A stretch of 33,151 nt of DNA from Eubacteriales bacterium (lineage in GTDB: Bacteria > Bacillota > Clostridia > Monoglobales > UMGS1388), in the NCBI GenBank assembly GCA_029004515.1, contig JAQVYH010000017.1:1-33151 (forward strand), read 5' to 3'. Of this stretch, positions 8,446 through 18,589 are shown piece by piece. The translations under genes were made by a program, and so were the position numbers. The notes beneath the pieces are model-generated. The model was not told the origin of the DNA. It saw only the letters and a list, made by a program, of their open reading frames with translations, and ran no database searches. Positions within the stretch are counted from its first letter, which is position 1, and each line of letters begins with the position of its first letter.

Positions 8446-9479
8446 GCTGAGGATGGAAGTGTATATGCATGGGGCATGAGTTCTCAGGACAGATAGGTGT
8501 TGGTTATATTGGGTCATATAAAAAATACATGTATCATTTTTAATAATTGCTAAACATATATCTGCAGGTGAAAAGCACAGTGCTGTGATACTTTCTGATA
8601 ATAAATTAGTAGCATGGGGAGATAATACATGCGGTCAGCTTGGCACAGGGGGATTATGAAAACACAGTTGTACCTACCTATGTTACCAATTATACAAATG
8701 ACACATTTATTGATGTTGAGGCAGTAACTTCTTGCACTTGTGCGGTTAAAACAGATGGCAGTGTTATAGGCTTTGGCGCGAATACCAACAATTGTTTAGG
8801 TGCAGAAGTTGGTACCAATACAAATGTTCCTGTTGTAATATCAGGATTATCTAACATTCAGACAATTGGTTACGGTGTTCATCATGGTATTGCGTTAAGT
8901 AATGATAATAATGTATACCTTTGGGGGAGAGACAACTACGGTCAGCTTTGCAGCACAGCACAGAAAACTGAAGTTACAGACCTGTCAGGAGTACAGATGG
9001 TTGCAGCGGGCAGAAATCATAATGTTGTCTTAACAGTCAGAAAAGTGTACGCATGGGGTGATAACACCTATGGACAAGTTGACAATGGAGATGTATTGCT
9101 CGTTAGTACGCTTGAAACACAGCCTAGCATTCAATACCAGACAATATTGCACTTATAAATATAATTTGCACCTTGAATAAAGAATACCATTTAGTGTTTT
9201 CATAAAAACATCCCAGCTAATGACAGAGGTAAACACACAGTAAAATACGATCCTGTTGATCTAGTGATTGTACATTTGTGTTCATTAACTTATAAAAAAG
9301 AACGTGCTGCTGGAGAAGTAATTGGTACAGGAATAGCAATTATTAATGTTGATACTAATAAGGGTGTAATTGTATTTAGGAATTATAATGAAATGGTTAA
9401 CAACAGATCAAAGAGCCTAAATGTGATAAAGTTCAAAGTACTTACTGATAATACAAATTCTATAATTACTATTAAATAA
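8446..9479 (+). pseudogene. Decayed tandem paralogue of the RCC1 protein C-terminal half
   Basis: Broken frames show about five RCC1 repeats (DGSVYAWG near 8452; LVAWGDNTCGQLGTG near 8610; VYLWGRDNYGQL; KVYAWGDNTYGQ) and then the same C-terminal domain as the intact gene. For example, HTVKYDPVDL...LCSLTYKKE corresponds to YTINYEPSEI...LCALTYTKE upstream. Frame breaks lie near 8490, at the G run near 8646 and near 9190-9205, with further stops. The sequence begins directly after the intact gene's stop and ends 15 nt before the RHS gene. It has no S8 domain or start. It is either the remnant of a duplicated gene or a silent cassette that could recombine with the intact copy. Confidence 0.85.
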
Positions 9480-9494
9480 TACGAGGTGTAATGG

Positions 9495-12400
9495 ATGAAT
9501 ACTTTTATAACAAATCAAAAAAAAGCGCTGATAGTGTTTTTGTTATCTACATTAGCTGTTTTGATGTTTCTTTTATTTTCCAAATATGGAAATAGTATAA
9601 AACTAATAATGTTCAATGACAACGCACATCAAGAATATTCTGTAAATGAACTTATGATTAAATGTAAGCCGGATTGTAACTACAATGATTTGAAAGATTA
9701 TATTAAAAGAAAACATAACGATAAAATAACAGATATTAAATATGATGCTGATAGCAACATGTTGATGGTAACATGCCATACAAATACTGATGTCAAGAAA
9801 ATACTTAGGACAATAAAAGATAATACGGATGTAGACTATGCACAGCCTGATTATATGTTATATCCAAGCACAGTTGTTGATTCAGATGTTCACAAGCAAT
9901 GGGGAATATACAATAATGGACAAACCATAAATGGTGAAACTGGCCGAGAAAATGTTGATGTAAATTTATTGCCTGCATGGGATATAACTACGGGGCAAAA
10001 TAACGTTATAGTCGGGGTTCTTGATAGCGGTATTGACATAAATAATTTAGAAATAACAAGCAATATATATGTTAATACAAATGAAATGGTTGAAAATGGT
10101 CTTGATGATGATAACAATGGTTACATCGATGATATAACAGGGTGGAATTTTGTCGATAACAATAATGATGTTTCTAATTCTACAATTTTAGAAAAGCATG
10201 GTACGATGGTTTCTGGAATTATATCTGCTTCAAAGGACAATATAGGAATAGAGGGAATAGCACCGAATGTAAAAATACTCCCGCTTAAATTCATGGATGA
10301 AAATGGTGGCAAAACTTCAGATGCAATTCGTGCAATTGAATATGCCAAAAATATTGGTGTTGAGGTTATTAATTGTAGCTTTACATGTAATGAGTATAAC
10401 CAAGCATTGTATGATGCTATGATGAACAGCGATATTTTATTTGTATGTGCAGCGGGCAATTTTGGTTTAGATTTAGATGATGCTCCTGTATATCCAGCTG
10501 CTTATGAACTTGATAATGTTATATCGGTTGGAGCAATTAATAATATTGGAATAACTCCGTTATTTTCCAATTATGGTGAAAAAGTAGACATTGCAGCTCC
10601 CGGAGCAGATATTTATCTGTTGTCCACAAATGGAACGTACGAATATGCAAGTGGTACATCTTTATCTTCAGCTTTTGTGTCAGGCAGTGCTGCACTTCTT
10701 TTTAGTTATGACAATTCTATTACTGCTTCTGCTGTGAAAGATCGAATTTTAAACAATGTTAAACAGTCTAATCTATTAAATGGTAAAGTTAACACTAATG
10801 GTAGATTAGATGTGTTTGCAATACTCATGAATACTTCTGCTGAACTTGAAAACATCAGTGGTTATGAGGCTGATAACAAAAAAATTTACACCAATATTAT
10901 GGGCATAAGCAGCATAAAAACTGAAGATGACTCAGAAAACAATGGTGATGTTAATATAGAGGGTGTAGTTGAAGAGGAAGATCCGTACATGGCAACATAC
11001 ATTGCAAAAAATAATGTTGATGTATCCTCTGGCGTTCTGCATATGGAATTTACCGATATGACTATAGCAGGTTATTACCCTGAACTTTCAGTAAAAAGAG
11101 TTTATAAATCAAAACCTAAAAAATGGAGTTTCAACTTTGATAGTGTTGCTACCTTATACGATAGTAGGCTCCGTAGATCTAAGTACAATGTCACTCTACC
11201 AAACGGTAATACAGTAAATTTTCAATATGATTCAAATACTCAAGAGGTAACATTATGTGAGCCCGTCAATTATTGTACTGCAAAGATTGACAGTAACAAA
11301 AATATATACTTGACATGTAGAGATGGATTTACATATATGTATCAATATATAGATGATTGGAAATATTTGTACCTAAAACAAATAATTGATTTGAATGGGA
11401 AAAGACTAAAAGTTGAATACGAAGGTGAAGTTGTTTCAGGACTAGTTGATTATAAAGGAATTCATTATACAATAAATACACATTCTATTGGCTTGTATAA
11501 TAAGGTTGTAGATACAATAACAAATGATTTAACCCATCAGAAGATTACATATCAGTATGAAAATGAAAAAATAACAGTATCTAATGGAGAGAATATTACA
11601 TATTATCATACAGACAGTTTAAATGGAAAACTCCTTAAAATTGAAGACAGCCAGAAAGGGGTTTTAAAGACATTTGAATATTATCCCGAGGAAAAGCTTA
11701 TCACTGATAATATGTATTATGTTATGTATGACTCTGATATCGGTAGTTGTATTAAAACAATCACTGATGAGACAGGAGCAGTTACAACATATAATTATGA
11801 AACAAAGTCAACACCAATGTGGTGGCCGTATGAATATACAACATACGGCGGCCTCTACTATGTGAAAGGACCTGTACAGATTATAGAAAAAACAATTGAA
11901 ACTATAACCGATAAAAATGGGGGAATTATACAAAATAAATATGATTTAAATTTTGATGTTGTTGCAGACAGCCCAATTAGTCTTGATGGTGATGATGCTG
12001 CACCGTACTTTATTGAGAATAGACGTATATCAACTGAAACAGATAATGGTCAAAATAACATACAATACGAGTATTATGACGATAATATAACAGTAAAATC
12101 AATTAAAGACGTGAATAGCAACCTTACTCAGTATTTAGATTTAAATGAAGTAGGAAAATACAGAAAAATAATAAATCCTGATGGCAGCTATAAATTGTAT
12201 GATTATGACAGTCACGGAAACATTATATTTGAGCAGGATGAAATTGGTAATTCTGTTATATATATAAACACTTATGACGGATATTATTTAACAAAAACAG
12301 AAAAGATACAAGTCATTGACAATAGTATCTGGAAACCTGATAAAAGTAACGGCATGAGGCCTGAAAAAAATGAACTTGAACAGCCTGACGTTTCTGATCG

Positions 12401-15400
12401 CAGTGTGAAAAAATGTCTTATCACAACATTCGAATACACAACAACAGGAACAAAAGGATTGTTGGAAAAAGTGACGTCGCCTGAAGGAATAGTGACTAAG
12501 TACGCATATGAATTAGGTCAGCTATATAGCATACACAATATAGATTCCGATAACAATCCGAATGAGCAGAAAACAATATACACTTATAGGTTAATATTTA
12601 AAGATAAAGAAAGCGGGAAGATACGTGAAGCTTTATATGGTAGTGATAAAACGGATAACGAGATTTTTGCAGGCAGTAAAACAATAGAAACATCACCTAT
12701 AGGCTACATTACCGAAACGATATATAACGTACGGGGGCTACAAGAGGAAAAGACAGAATATGGGAACGACAACAATAAAAGCATTGCAAAAACTGTATAC
12801 AATTCTATAGGGAACATAGAACAAGAGATAAGTCCTAAACAATATGGAACCTCTAGTGCAGGAACAACTTACGAGTATTTAGGAAACAGTAGCTACATAG
12901 TCAGAAAAAACGATGCCGTAGGTAATGTAACAGAGTATGAGTACAATAATCCCTTCAACAAAATATCTCTTGAAAAAACGCCTTTAGGTGCATTATACAG
13001 AAATGAATATGACAAATCAGGAAAACAACAAAAAATATTTTATAAGGAATCGGAAACAGCAATTGAAGTTTTGTTGGAAGAATATGTTTTACTTCCAGAT
13101 GGAAACACAACAGAAGTCCGCGACACACAAGAAAAACTTGATAACTCTGATAATTTAACAAGTGAGTATTCTATATCTGACGGAAGTAAAACCGTACGTA
13201 CTCATAGAAGATATTATGCCTTAAAATCGAACGGCGAAACAGATACGACTAAGTACTATGAAACAAAATATGTATATGACTATAAGGGTAGACTTATCAA
13301 GACATTAAACTCTGATGGAACAATTACTAAAAAGGTATATAACAAAAATGGTACTGTTTTTTCAGAAAAAAATGCAGGTGATTACATAACATATTACAAA
13401 TATAATTGTTTAGGACAAGTTACCGATAAATGGGAACAGCTCAATATAACTAAAGAAAATGAAGATAATTTTATATATTCAAAATATATTTATGATTCTG
13501 ATGGTAGATTGCTTGACGAAATAACAAAAACAGACCTCGTAACTTATCCCTCAAACATTGATCTGCCTTCGGCATCCGAGCTTTCCTCCCAAGAATACCA
13601 TGTAAAATCAACAACTTATTATGATAACGGTAAACCTGATACAGAAAGCACAAACGATGGTAATCTAAAAAAATATTATTATGATAGTTCAGGGAATGTT
13701 ATAAAAATTTCAGAAAAGGTCAAAAAAAATGAAAATATTATAACAGAATATTCTTATGCTGTAAATAAACGTACCAATAAACCTGATGAGGTAAAGCACT
13801 TTGTCAGCAAAAAGGATTTGTATGGGTATTCCGATACTGAGACGGAAGATACTCCGATAATAACAAAATTCATCTATGATAAAAATGGCAACCTGTTATT
13901 TGAAACTAAGGAATCATATTCACAGGATGGTGTGTATTATCCCCAAGTATTAAAAGAATATGGATATGATGATCTTGATAGACGGACAATGGAATCCATT
14001 ACAGATTCAGATGAGTATGGAAATCTCACAACAATAACAACTGAAAAGGAATATGACTATAGAAATAATGTTATTTCTGTAACAGACCCCAATAATTATG
14101 GGAAATCAGAACCACTCAAAACTATATATGATTATAATGGGCGTGGTTTGCTTGTAACAACAATAAACCAGGGATTAAATGGCATTAATAAAACAACTTT
14201 TTACGACTATGATCTTGCCGGAAGAAAAATAGTCGAGGTATCTCCCGAAAATTATAAAGAAGGATATGCCGAATTATCGCAGTTGAACAGAAAAGTATAT
14301 ACATATGATAGTATGAATAGGGTGGTTACAGAATCGGTTATATATATTGATAGTATATATAATGCTGCTGATGATACCTGGACAGAAGAGCAGGTATGCA
14401 ACGTTACAGCTGCATACAAATACGATGATGACGGTAATGCTATTAAAGTTGTTAACGCAGAAGAATATGCCGATGCAAGCGGAGACAATGTATCGGAAAA
14501 AATCGAAAATGCTCACGGAAAAGAATATTCATACAATGCAAAAAAACTTGTTACAGAGGAAAAAATTCCATCAGCAGAAAACGCACAAGAGCAGCTTTCA
14601 ATATATACATATAATGCACTTGGTCACAAAACCTCTGATGCGTTGAATGGAGAGATTATTAAACGTTTTGTATATAACGGCAGAGGTGACTTGCTAAAGG
14701 CAACTTTAGCAGATGAAAATGATGTGCTTGAAGAAAACAATTATGATTGTCTCGGAAATGTTGATATGCATAAGGATGGGAACGGAAATCAGACACTCTA
14801 TACTTATAATGCTTTTGGTAAGGTTCGCAGCATTACACAAGTAGGTGATGAAAGTATTGATACATATGTGATATCATATCAGTACGATACATCGGGAAGA
14901 AAATGCATAAGCAATAGCAGCACAGGAATATCAGAAATAACAGAATATGATAATCGAGGCAATATATTAAAAACAACATTGCAAAAAAGTGACGAAAGTT
15001 CTGTTGTGAAAACCTGGGCTTATGACAAAAACGGTAATGTTCGTTTTGAGACAGACGGTAGAGAAAATATAACTGAATATTTATATGACTGTTTTGACAG
15101 AAAAACTAAGACAATAATCGCTTCAAGCGATATAAACCGAACAGTCCATACCCATTGCGAAGAGAAAACTTATGACCTCGATGACAATATCAAAACCGAA
15201 ACAACAGGTGTATCCTCAGTATCAGGCGGAACAGAGTTTACAAATAGTTTTACTTATGATGCACTGGGCAGACTTGTTATACGCAAAAATCAGTATAATG
15301 ATATAATTGAAATTTTGCAGTATGATTTAAATAGCGCACAAAAATATTCATATACTCCTGTATATAACAATAATAAGTATGAATATACGAAAAAGGAATT

Positions 15401-18215
15401 CACATATAATCTTAACAATCAGCTTATCACTACAATAGACGAGTGTGGAAATTTTGTTGTTCAGAGCTATGATGGAAGAGGAAATGTTTCGACTAAGAAT
15501 GATGGAAACAGTGAACTTAAATATGAATATGATAAACTGAACCGTTTAGATAATGTGTCAGCAAAAAAGGGAAGTAAGTATATAACACAATCATCATACA
15601 CTTACGATAATAATAACAATATGCTGACATCAACTAACGGAAAAGGTGATGTAACAACATATTCATATAATGCACAAAACAAGGTTAAGAGCGTAACATA
15701 TCCCGGTGAGACAACATGCGAGAATTACACATATTATGCAGACGGTAATATGAAATCAAAAACAGACCGTAATACTGTAACAACCGTTTATACATATACC
15801 GTGCTCGGGAAAGTTAAATCAGAAACTGCTGGACCTTTATCTGTGTCATACGTATATGATAATGACGGAAATCCCACAAGCATTAGCGATTCATCAGGTA
15901 CTATTACACGACATTTCGACGAACTGAATCGTACAATTTCAAAAACTGCCTCTGGGGTTACAATTAATTACACATATGATATAGTAACCGCCGAAGGACT
16001 CACTGCTGAACAAGAGTCAGATAGTTTTGGAAATACTACATTCACTGTTTATGACAAAGCCGGTCGTATAGCTTCAGTTTCCGATGGGAATAACGGTATC
16101 ACAACCTATGCATATTACAAAAACGGCAGCGCTAAATCTGTATCATACCCTAACGGTACAATTCAGGAATATACATACTATAACAATAGTTTATTAGAAT
16201 CACTTACAGGCAAACTTGGTGTGCAAGTGCTTGAAAAGTATATGTATACATATGATGCTGCAGGCAATCAGACTAGCATAGACGAAACCAGAGACGGCGC
16301 AAGCAAAGGAATAACAACCTATACGTACGACCATATGAACCGTCTTGATTCTGCAACCGAGCCTTCAGGCAAGCAAACAACATATAGTTATGATTTAGCA
16401 GGCAATCGTGAAAGCCAAACAGTGAAATATGCCGGAAACACTGTTGCAACTAATTATGCGTATAATGGTCAGCAATGGCTTTTGAAAGCTGTATCTGAGT
16501 CGGGAGGAAATAAAGAAATTATAAATTATCAGTATGATAATAACGGTAATTTGTACAGTAAATCTAAAGAAACACAGAATACAACTTCGGAACCCTCAAT
16601 AAGTGAAATAATGATTTCCATTTTGGGTAAAAATACACCTAATGATATGGTGACACTGTATGAATATGATGAGTTTAACCGATTGACAACCGTGACTTCT
16701 GATGATAAAATTACTACAAATGGTTATGATGCTGAAAACAAACGAGTTTCGAAGTCCGTAAACGGTGAAAATGCTGTACATTATATTTATGTCGGTGATA
16801 ATGCCGTATTAGAGTTAGACAGCAATAATGCAATCGTTTCAAGAAATGTATACGGCAAAAAGCTTATATCAAGAACCAATAATGAAATAACAGCTTACTA
16901 TATGTATAACGGACATGGTGATGTCACAAGTCTTTCGGATATTGATGGCATAAATCTTTCATCATACAGCTATGACTCATTTGGAAATATAACAGATGAA
17001 ACTGAAGGTTTTGATAATCCATATAAATATTCGGGATATGAGTATGACAGCGAAACAGGACTGTATTACTGTAGTGCAAGGTATTATGATCCTCAGATAG
17101 CAAGATTCATTTCACAGGATACGCTAATAGGCGATCCAAATGACCCTCTTAGCCTTAACAGATATACATACTGTTTTAACAATCCGCTTAAATACTATGA
17201 TCCATCAGGACATTGGTCATTAAGTATCAGCAGTCTTTTTGATATGGCAAGTAGCTATGTAATGAATAACGTGGTTTCGCCAATACAAGACTTTGCAAAG
17301 TCAGCTTATCAAGCATTTAATAATTATGTGATAAGCCCCACAGTAAAGTTTGTTCAGCAATATGAGGAAGAAATAAAGACAGGTGCTATTGCAGCTGGTC
17401 TTATTGTCGGAGGAGCAGCACTTACTGTTGCAACAGGAGGAGCGGCAGCCCCGGCAGTAGCTCTAGCGGGCGCAATTGCTGGCGGAGCAATGATTGGTGC
17501 CGGTCTGGATATGAGTCTAACAATGGTGTTGGATTATAAGGACGATGGCGCAGTTAATTATCCGACTCAAAAATATGTTGCATCAGGTTTACGCGGAGGT
17601 ATAATAGGAGGACTGACAGCATTTGGAGGAACAGCAGGATTATCGCTCGGTAAACTAAGTACTTGGACAGGTGCAAGCGTTACAGCTGGAGATATAATAG
17701 GACAACAAGTTGAATATGGCAGCGTAGATTATATCCAAGCTTTTACAAATGGCGCAACGGCAGGTATGACAGGTTATGCATTTGGATCAATTGCACCTCG
17801 TGTAGGTGAGTTTACAAGAAAGTTTACCACTAAGAGTAGTTTAGGAGTATTAGACAATGCAAACTACGCTCAAAGAACATACAGTACTACTTTTAGTGTT
17901 GAAGGGATGAATATATATTCAGAGTTAGCAGGATATAATATTAATACAATTGATGATTTGGTTAAAGTTATTAATACTGGCAAGATTAATGTGACTGATT
18001 TGCCTATAGATTATATAGTACGGGATGGAAACGCACTTATTTTAAATACTAGAACAACACAAGCATTAACACAAGCAGGAATACCCAGGAGTCAATGGAA
18101 TGCTGTTAACAGAACAGGTGATGATCTGTTTGAAGAACTTCTTACTGGACAATTATCCAGAAACAAGTTAACTTCGCAAGGAATATCAATCGTGAGGCCA
18201 AAAGGAGGATATTAA
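9495..18215 (+). CDS. Giant S8 protease-RHS polymorphic toxin protein
   Basis: This 2906-aa protein has an N-terminal membrane helix or signal anchor (about 11-28) and a propeptide-like segment ending DYAQPDYML. An S8 protease domain (about 135-450) has D177 in GVLDSGID, H235 in KHGTMVSG, N322 in AAGN and S389 in SGTSLSSAF. A long RHS/YD shell (about 500-2573) follows, with many YDxxGN units and the classic core end RYYDPQIARFISQD...NPLKYYDPSGH at 2573. The variable 333-residue tail has a Gly/Ala-rich hydrophobic pretoxin region and a last domain (about 2790-2906) containing DLPIDYIVRDGNALILNTR and QALTQAGIPRSQW. That pattern resembles ParB/sulfiredoxin-fold toxin domains; this assignment is tentative. 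RHS shells enclose the toxin and cleave after the core motif. GAGGTG precedes the ATG by 6 nt. The immunity gene overlaps the stop (TAATG). Confidence 0.9.
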   Translation: MNTFITNQKKALIVFLLSTLAVLMFLLFSKYGNSIKLIMFNDNAHQEYSVNELMIKCKPDCNYNDLKDYIKRKHNDKITDIKYDADSNMLMVTCHTNTDVKKILRTIKDNTDVDYAQPDYMLYPSTVVDSDVHKQWGIYNNGQTINGETGRENVDVNLLPAWDITTGQNNVIVGVLDSGIDINNLEITSNIYVNTNEMVENGLDDDNNGYIDDITGWNFVDNNNDVSNSTILEKHGTMVSGIISASKDNIGIEGIAPNVKILPLKFMDENGGKTSDAIRAIEYAKNIGVEVINCSFTCNEYNQALYDAMMNSDILFVCAAGNFGLDLDDAPVYPAAYELDNVISVGAINNIGITPLFSNYGEKVDIAAPGADIYLLSTNGTYEYASGTSLSSAFVSGSAALLFSYDNSITASAVKDRILNNVKQSNLLNGKVNTNGRLDVFAILMNTSAELENISGYEADNKKIYTNIMGISSIKTEDDSENNGDVNIEGVVEEEDPYMATYIAKNNVDVSSGVLHMEFTDMTIAGYYPELSVKRVYKSKPKKWSFNFDSVATLYDSRLRRSKYNVTLPNGNTVNFQYDSNTQEVTLCEPVNYCTAKIDSNKNIYLTCRDGFTYMYQYIDDWKYLYLKQIIDLNGKRLKVEYEGEVVSGLVDYKGIHYTINTHSIGLYNKVVDTITNDLTHQKITYQYENEKITVSNGENITYYHTDSLNGKLLKIEDSQKGVLKTFEYYPEEKLITDNMYYVMYDSDIGSCIKTITDETGAVTTYNYETKSTPMWWPYEYTTYGGLYYVKGPVQIIEKTIETITDKNGGIIQNKYDLNFDVVADSPISLDGDDAAPYFIENRRISTETDNGQNNIQYEYYDDNITVKSIKDVNSNLTQYLDLNEVGKYRKIINPDGSYKLYDYDSHGNIIFEQDEIGNSVIYINTYDGYYLTKTEKIQVIDNSIWKPDKSNGMRPEKNELEQPDVSDRSVKKCLITTFEYTTTGTKGLLEKVTSPEGIVTKYAYELGQLYSIHNIDSDNNPNEQKTIYTYRLIFKDKESGKIREALYGSDKTDNEIFAGSKTIETSPIGYITETIYNVRGLQEEKTEYGNDNNKSIAKTVYNSIGNIEQEISPKQYGTSSAGTTYEYLGNSSYIVRKNDAVGNVTEYEYNNPFNKISLEKTPLGALYRNEYDKSGKQQKIFYKESETAIEVLLEEYVLLPDGNTTEVRDTQEKLDNSDNLTSEYSISDGSKTVRTHRRYYALKSNGETDTTKYYETKYVYDYKGRLIKTLNSDGTITKKVYNKNGTVFSEKNAGDYITYYKYNCLGQVTDKWEQLNITKENEDNFIYSKYIYDSDGRLLDEITKTDLVTYPSNIDLPSASELSSQEYHVKSTTYYDNGKPDTESTNDGNLKKYYYDSSGNVIKISEKVKKNENIITEYSYAVNKRTNKPDEVKHFVSKKDLYGYSDTETEDTPIITKFIYDKNGNLLFETKESYSQDGVYYPQVLKEYGYDDLDRRTMESITDSDEYGNLTTITTEKEYDYRNNVISVTDPNNYGKSEPLKTIYDYNGRGLLVTTINQGLNGINKTTFYDYDLAGRKIVEVSPENYKEGYAELSQLNRKVYTYDSMNRVVTESVIYIDSIYNAADDTWTEEQVCNVTAAYKYDDDGNAIKVVNAEEYADASGDNVSEKIENAHGKEYSYNAKKLVTEEKIPSAENAQEQLSIYTYNALGHKTSDALNGEIIKRFVYNGRGDLLKATLADENDVLEENNYDCLGNVDMHKDGNGNQTLYTYNAFGKVRSITQVGDESIDTYVISYQYDTSGRKCISNSSTGISEITEYDNRGNILKTTLQKSDESSVVKTWAYDKNGNVRFETDGRENITEYLYDCFDRKTKTIIASSDINRTVHTHCEEKTYDLDDNIKTETTGVSSVSGGTEFTNSFTYDALGRLVIRKNQYNDIIEILQYDLNSAQKYSYTPVYNNNKYEYTKKEFTYNLNNQLITTIDECGNFVVQSYDGRGNVSTKNDGNSELKYEYDKLNRLDNVSAKKGSKYITQSSYTYDNNNNMLTSTNGKGDVTTYSYNAQNKVKSVTYPGETTCENYTYYADGNMKSKTDRNTVTTVYTYTVLGKVKSETAGPLSVSYVYDNDGNPTSISDSSGTITRHFDELNRTISKTASGVTINYTYDIVTAEGLTAEQESDSFGNTTFTVYDKAGRIASVSDGNNGITTYAYYKNGSAKSVSYPNGTIQEYTYYNNSLLESLTGKLGVQVLEKYMYTYDAAGNQTSIDETRDGASKGITTYTYDHMNRLDSATEPSGKQTTYSYDLAGNRESQTVKYAGNTVATNYAYNGQQWLLKAVSESGGNKEIINYQYDNNGNLYSKSKETQNTTSEPSISEIMISILGKNTPNDMVTLYEYDEFNRLTTVTSDDKITTNGYDAENKRVSKSVNGENAVHYIYVGDNAVLELDSNNAIVSRNVYGKKLISRTNNEITAYYMYNGHGDVTSLSDIDGINLSSYSYDSFGNITDETEGFDNPYKYSGYEYDSETGLYYCSARYYDPQIARFISQDTLIGDPNDPLSLNRYTYCFNNPLKYYDPSGHWSLSISSLFDMASSYVMNNVVSPIQDFAKSAYQAFNNYVISPTVKFVQQYEEEIKTGAIAAGLIVGGAALTVATGGAAAPAVALAGAIAGGAMIGAGLDMSLTMVLDYKDDGAVNYPTQKYVASGLRGGIIGGLTAFGGTAGLSLGKLSTWTGASVTAGDIIGQQVEYGSVDYIQAFTNGATAGMTGYAFGSIAPRVGEFTRKFTTKSSLGVLDNANYAQRTYSTTFSVEGMNIYSELAGYNINTIDDLVKVINTGKINVTDLPIDYIVRDGNALILNTRTTQALTQAGIPRSQWNAVNRTGDDLFEELLTGQLSRNKLTSQGISIVRPKGGY

Positions 18216-18589
18216 TGAAAAGTTATATAAAATATGAATTGCCTATTTTCTCATCAAGCCTAATAAATAATCCTGTTGTAAAACCTGAGGACATGAATAT
18301 TATACTTGAGTTAACAGGATTTGATGAAAAAGACAAATTGAAAAAAATAATTATCCAATTCAATTCAGTGGTATGCTATAAATACACATTAGCAGGATTT
18401 ACACCTAAATTATACAATTCGTATGATAAGATAGTTGAACTGAAGGAGTCTGAATGGTTACAAGAATTAAAAAATATAAACCAAGAAAAGTTTAGTTATT
18501 GGAAACCTAGCCACTATATTATATATTTGGATGAGGTTGGTATGTTTCAATTTATAGCAAAAGGGTATGAGGTGACAGAATATGAATGA
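18215..18589 (+). CDS. Probable immunity protein for the RHS C-terminal toxin
   Basis: This small soluble protein of 124 aa has no signal peptide, membrane helix or motif that I recognise. Its ATG shares one base with the stop of the RHS gene (TAATG), and AGGAGG in the last RHS codons serves as ribosome-binding site, so translation is coupled. A cytoplasmic protein of 100-200 aa directly after a variable RHS C-terminus is the standard position of the cognate immunity protein. The mixed alpha/beta composition, with acidic and aromatic residues, fits an inhibitor that binds the toxin. The function is inferred from position only. Confidence 0.7.
   Translation: MKSYIKYELPIFSSSLINNPVVKPEDMNIILELTGFDEKDKLKKIIIQFNSVVCYKYTLAGFTPKLYNSYDKIVELKESEWLQELKNINQEKFSYWKPSHYIIYLDEVGMFQFIAKGYEVTEYE

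Noticed and set aside
8640-9158. A separate 172-aa RCC1 protein
   Set aside because: The TTG start lies inside a frame-shifted G run of a longer homologous region, there is no ribosome-binding site, and RCC1 repeats continue upstream in another frame. It is part of a pseudogene.
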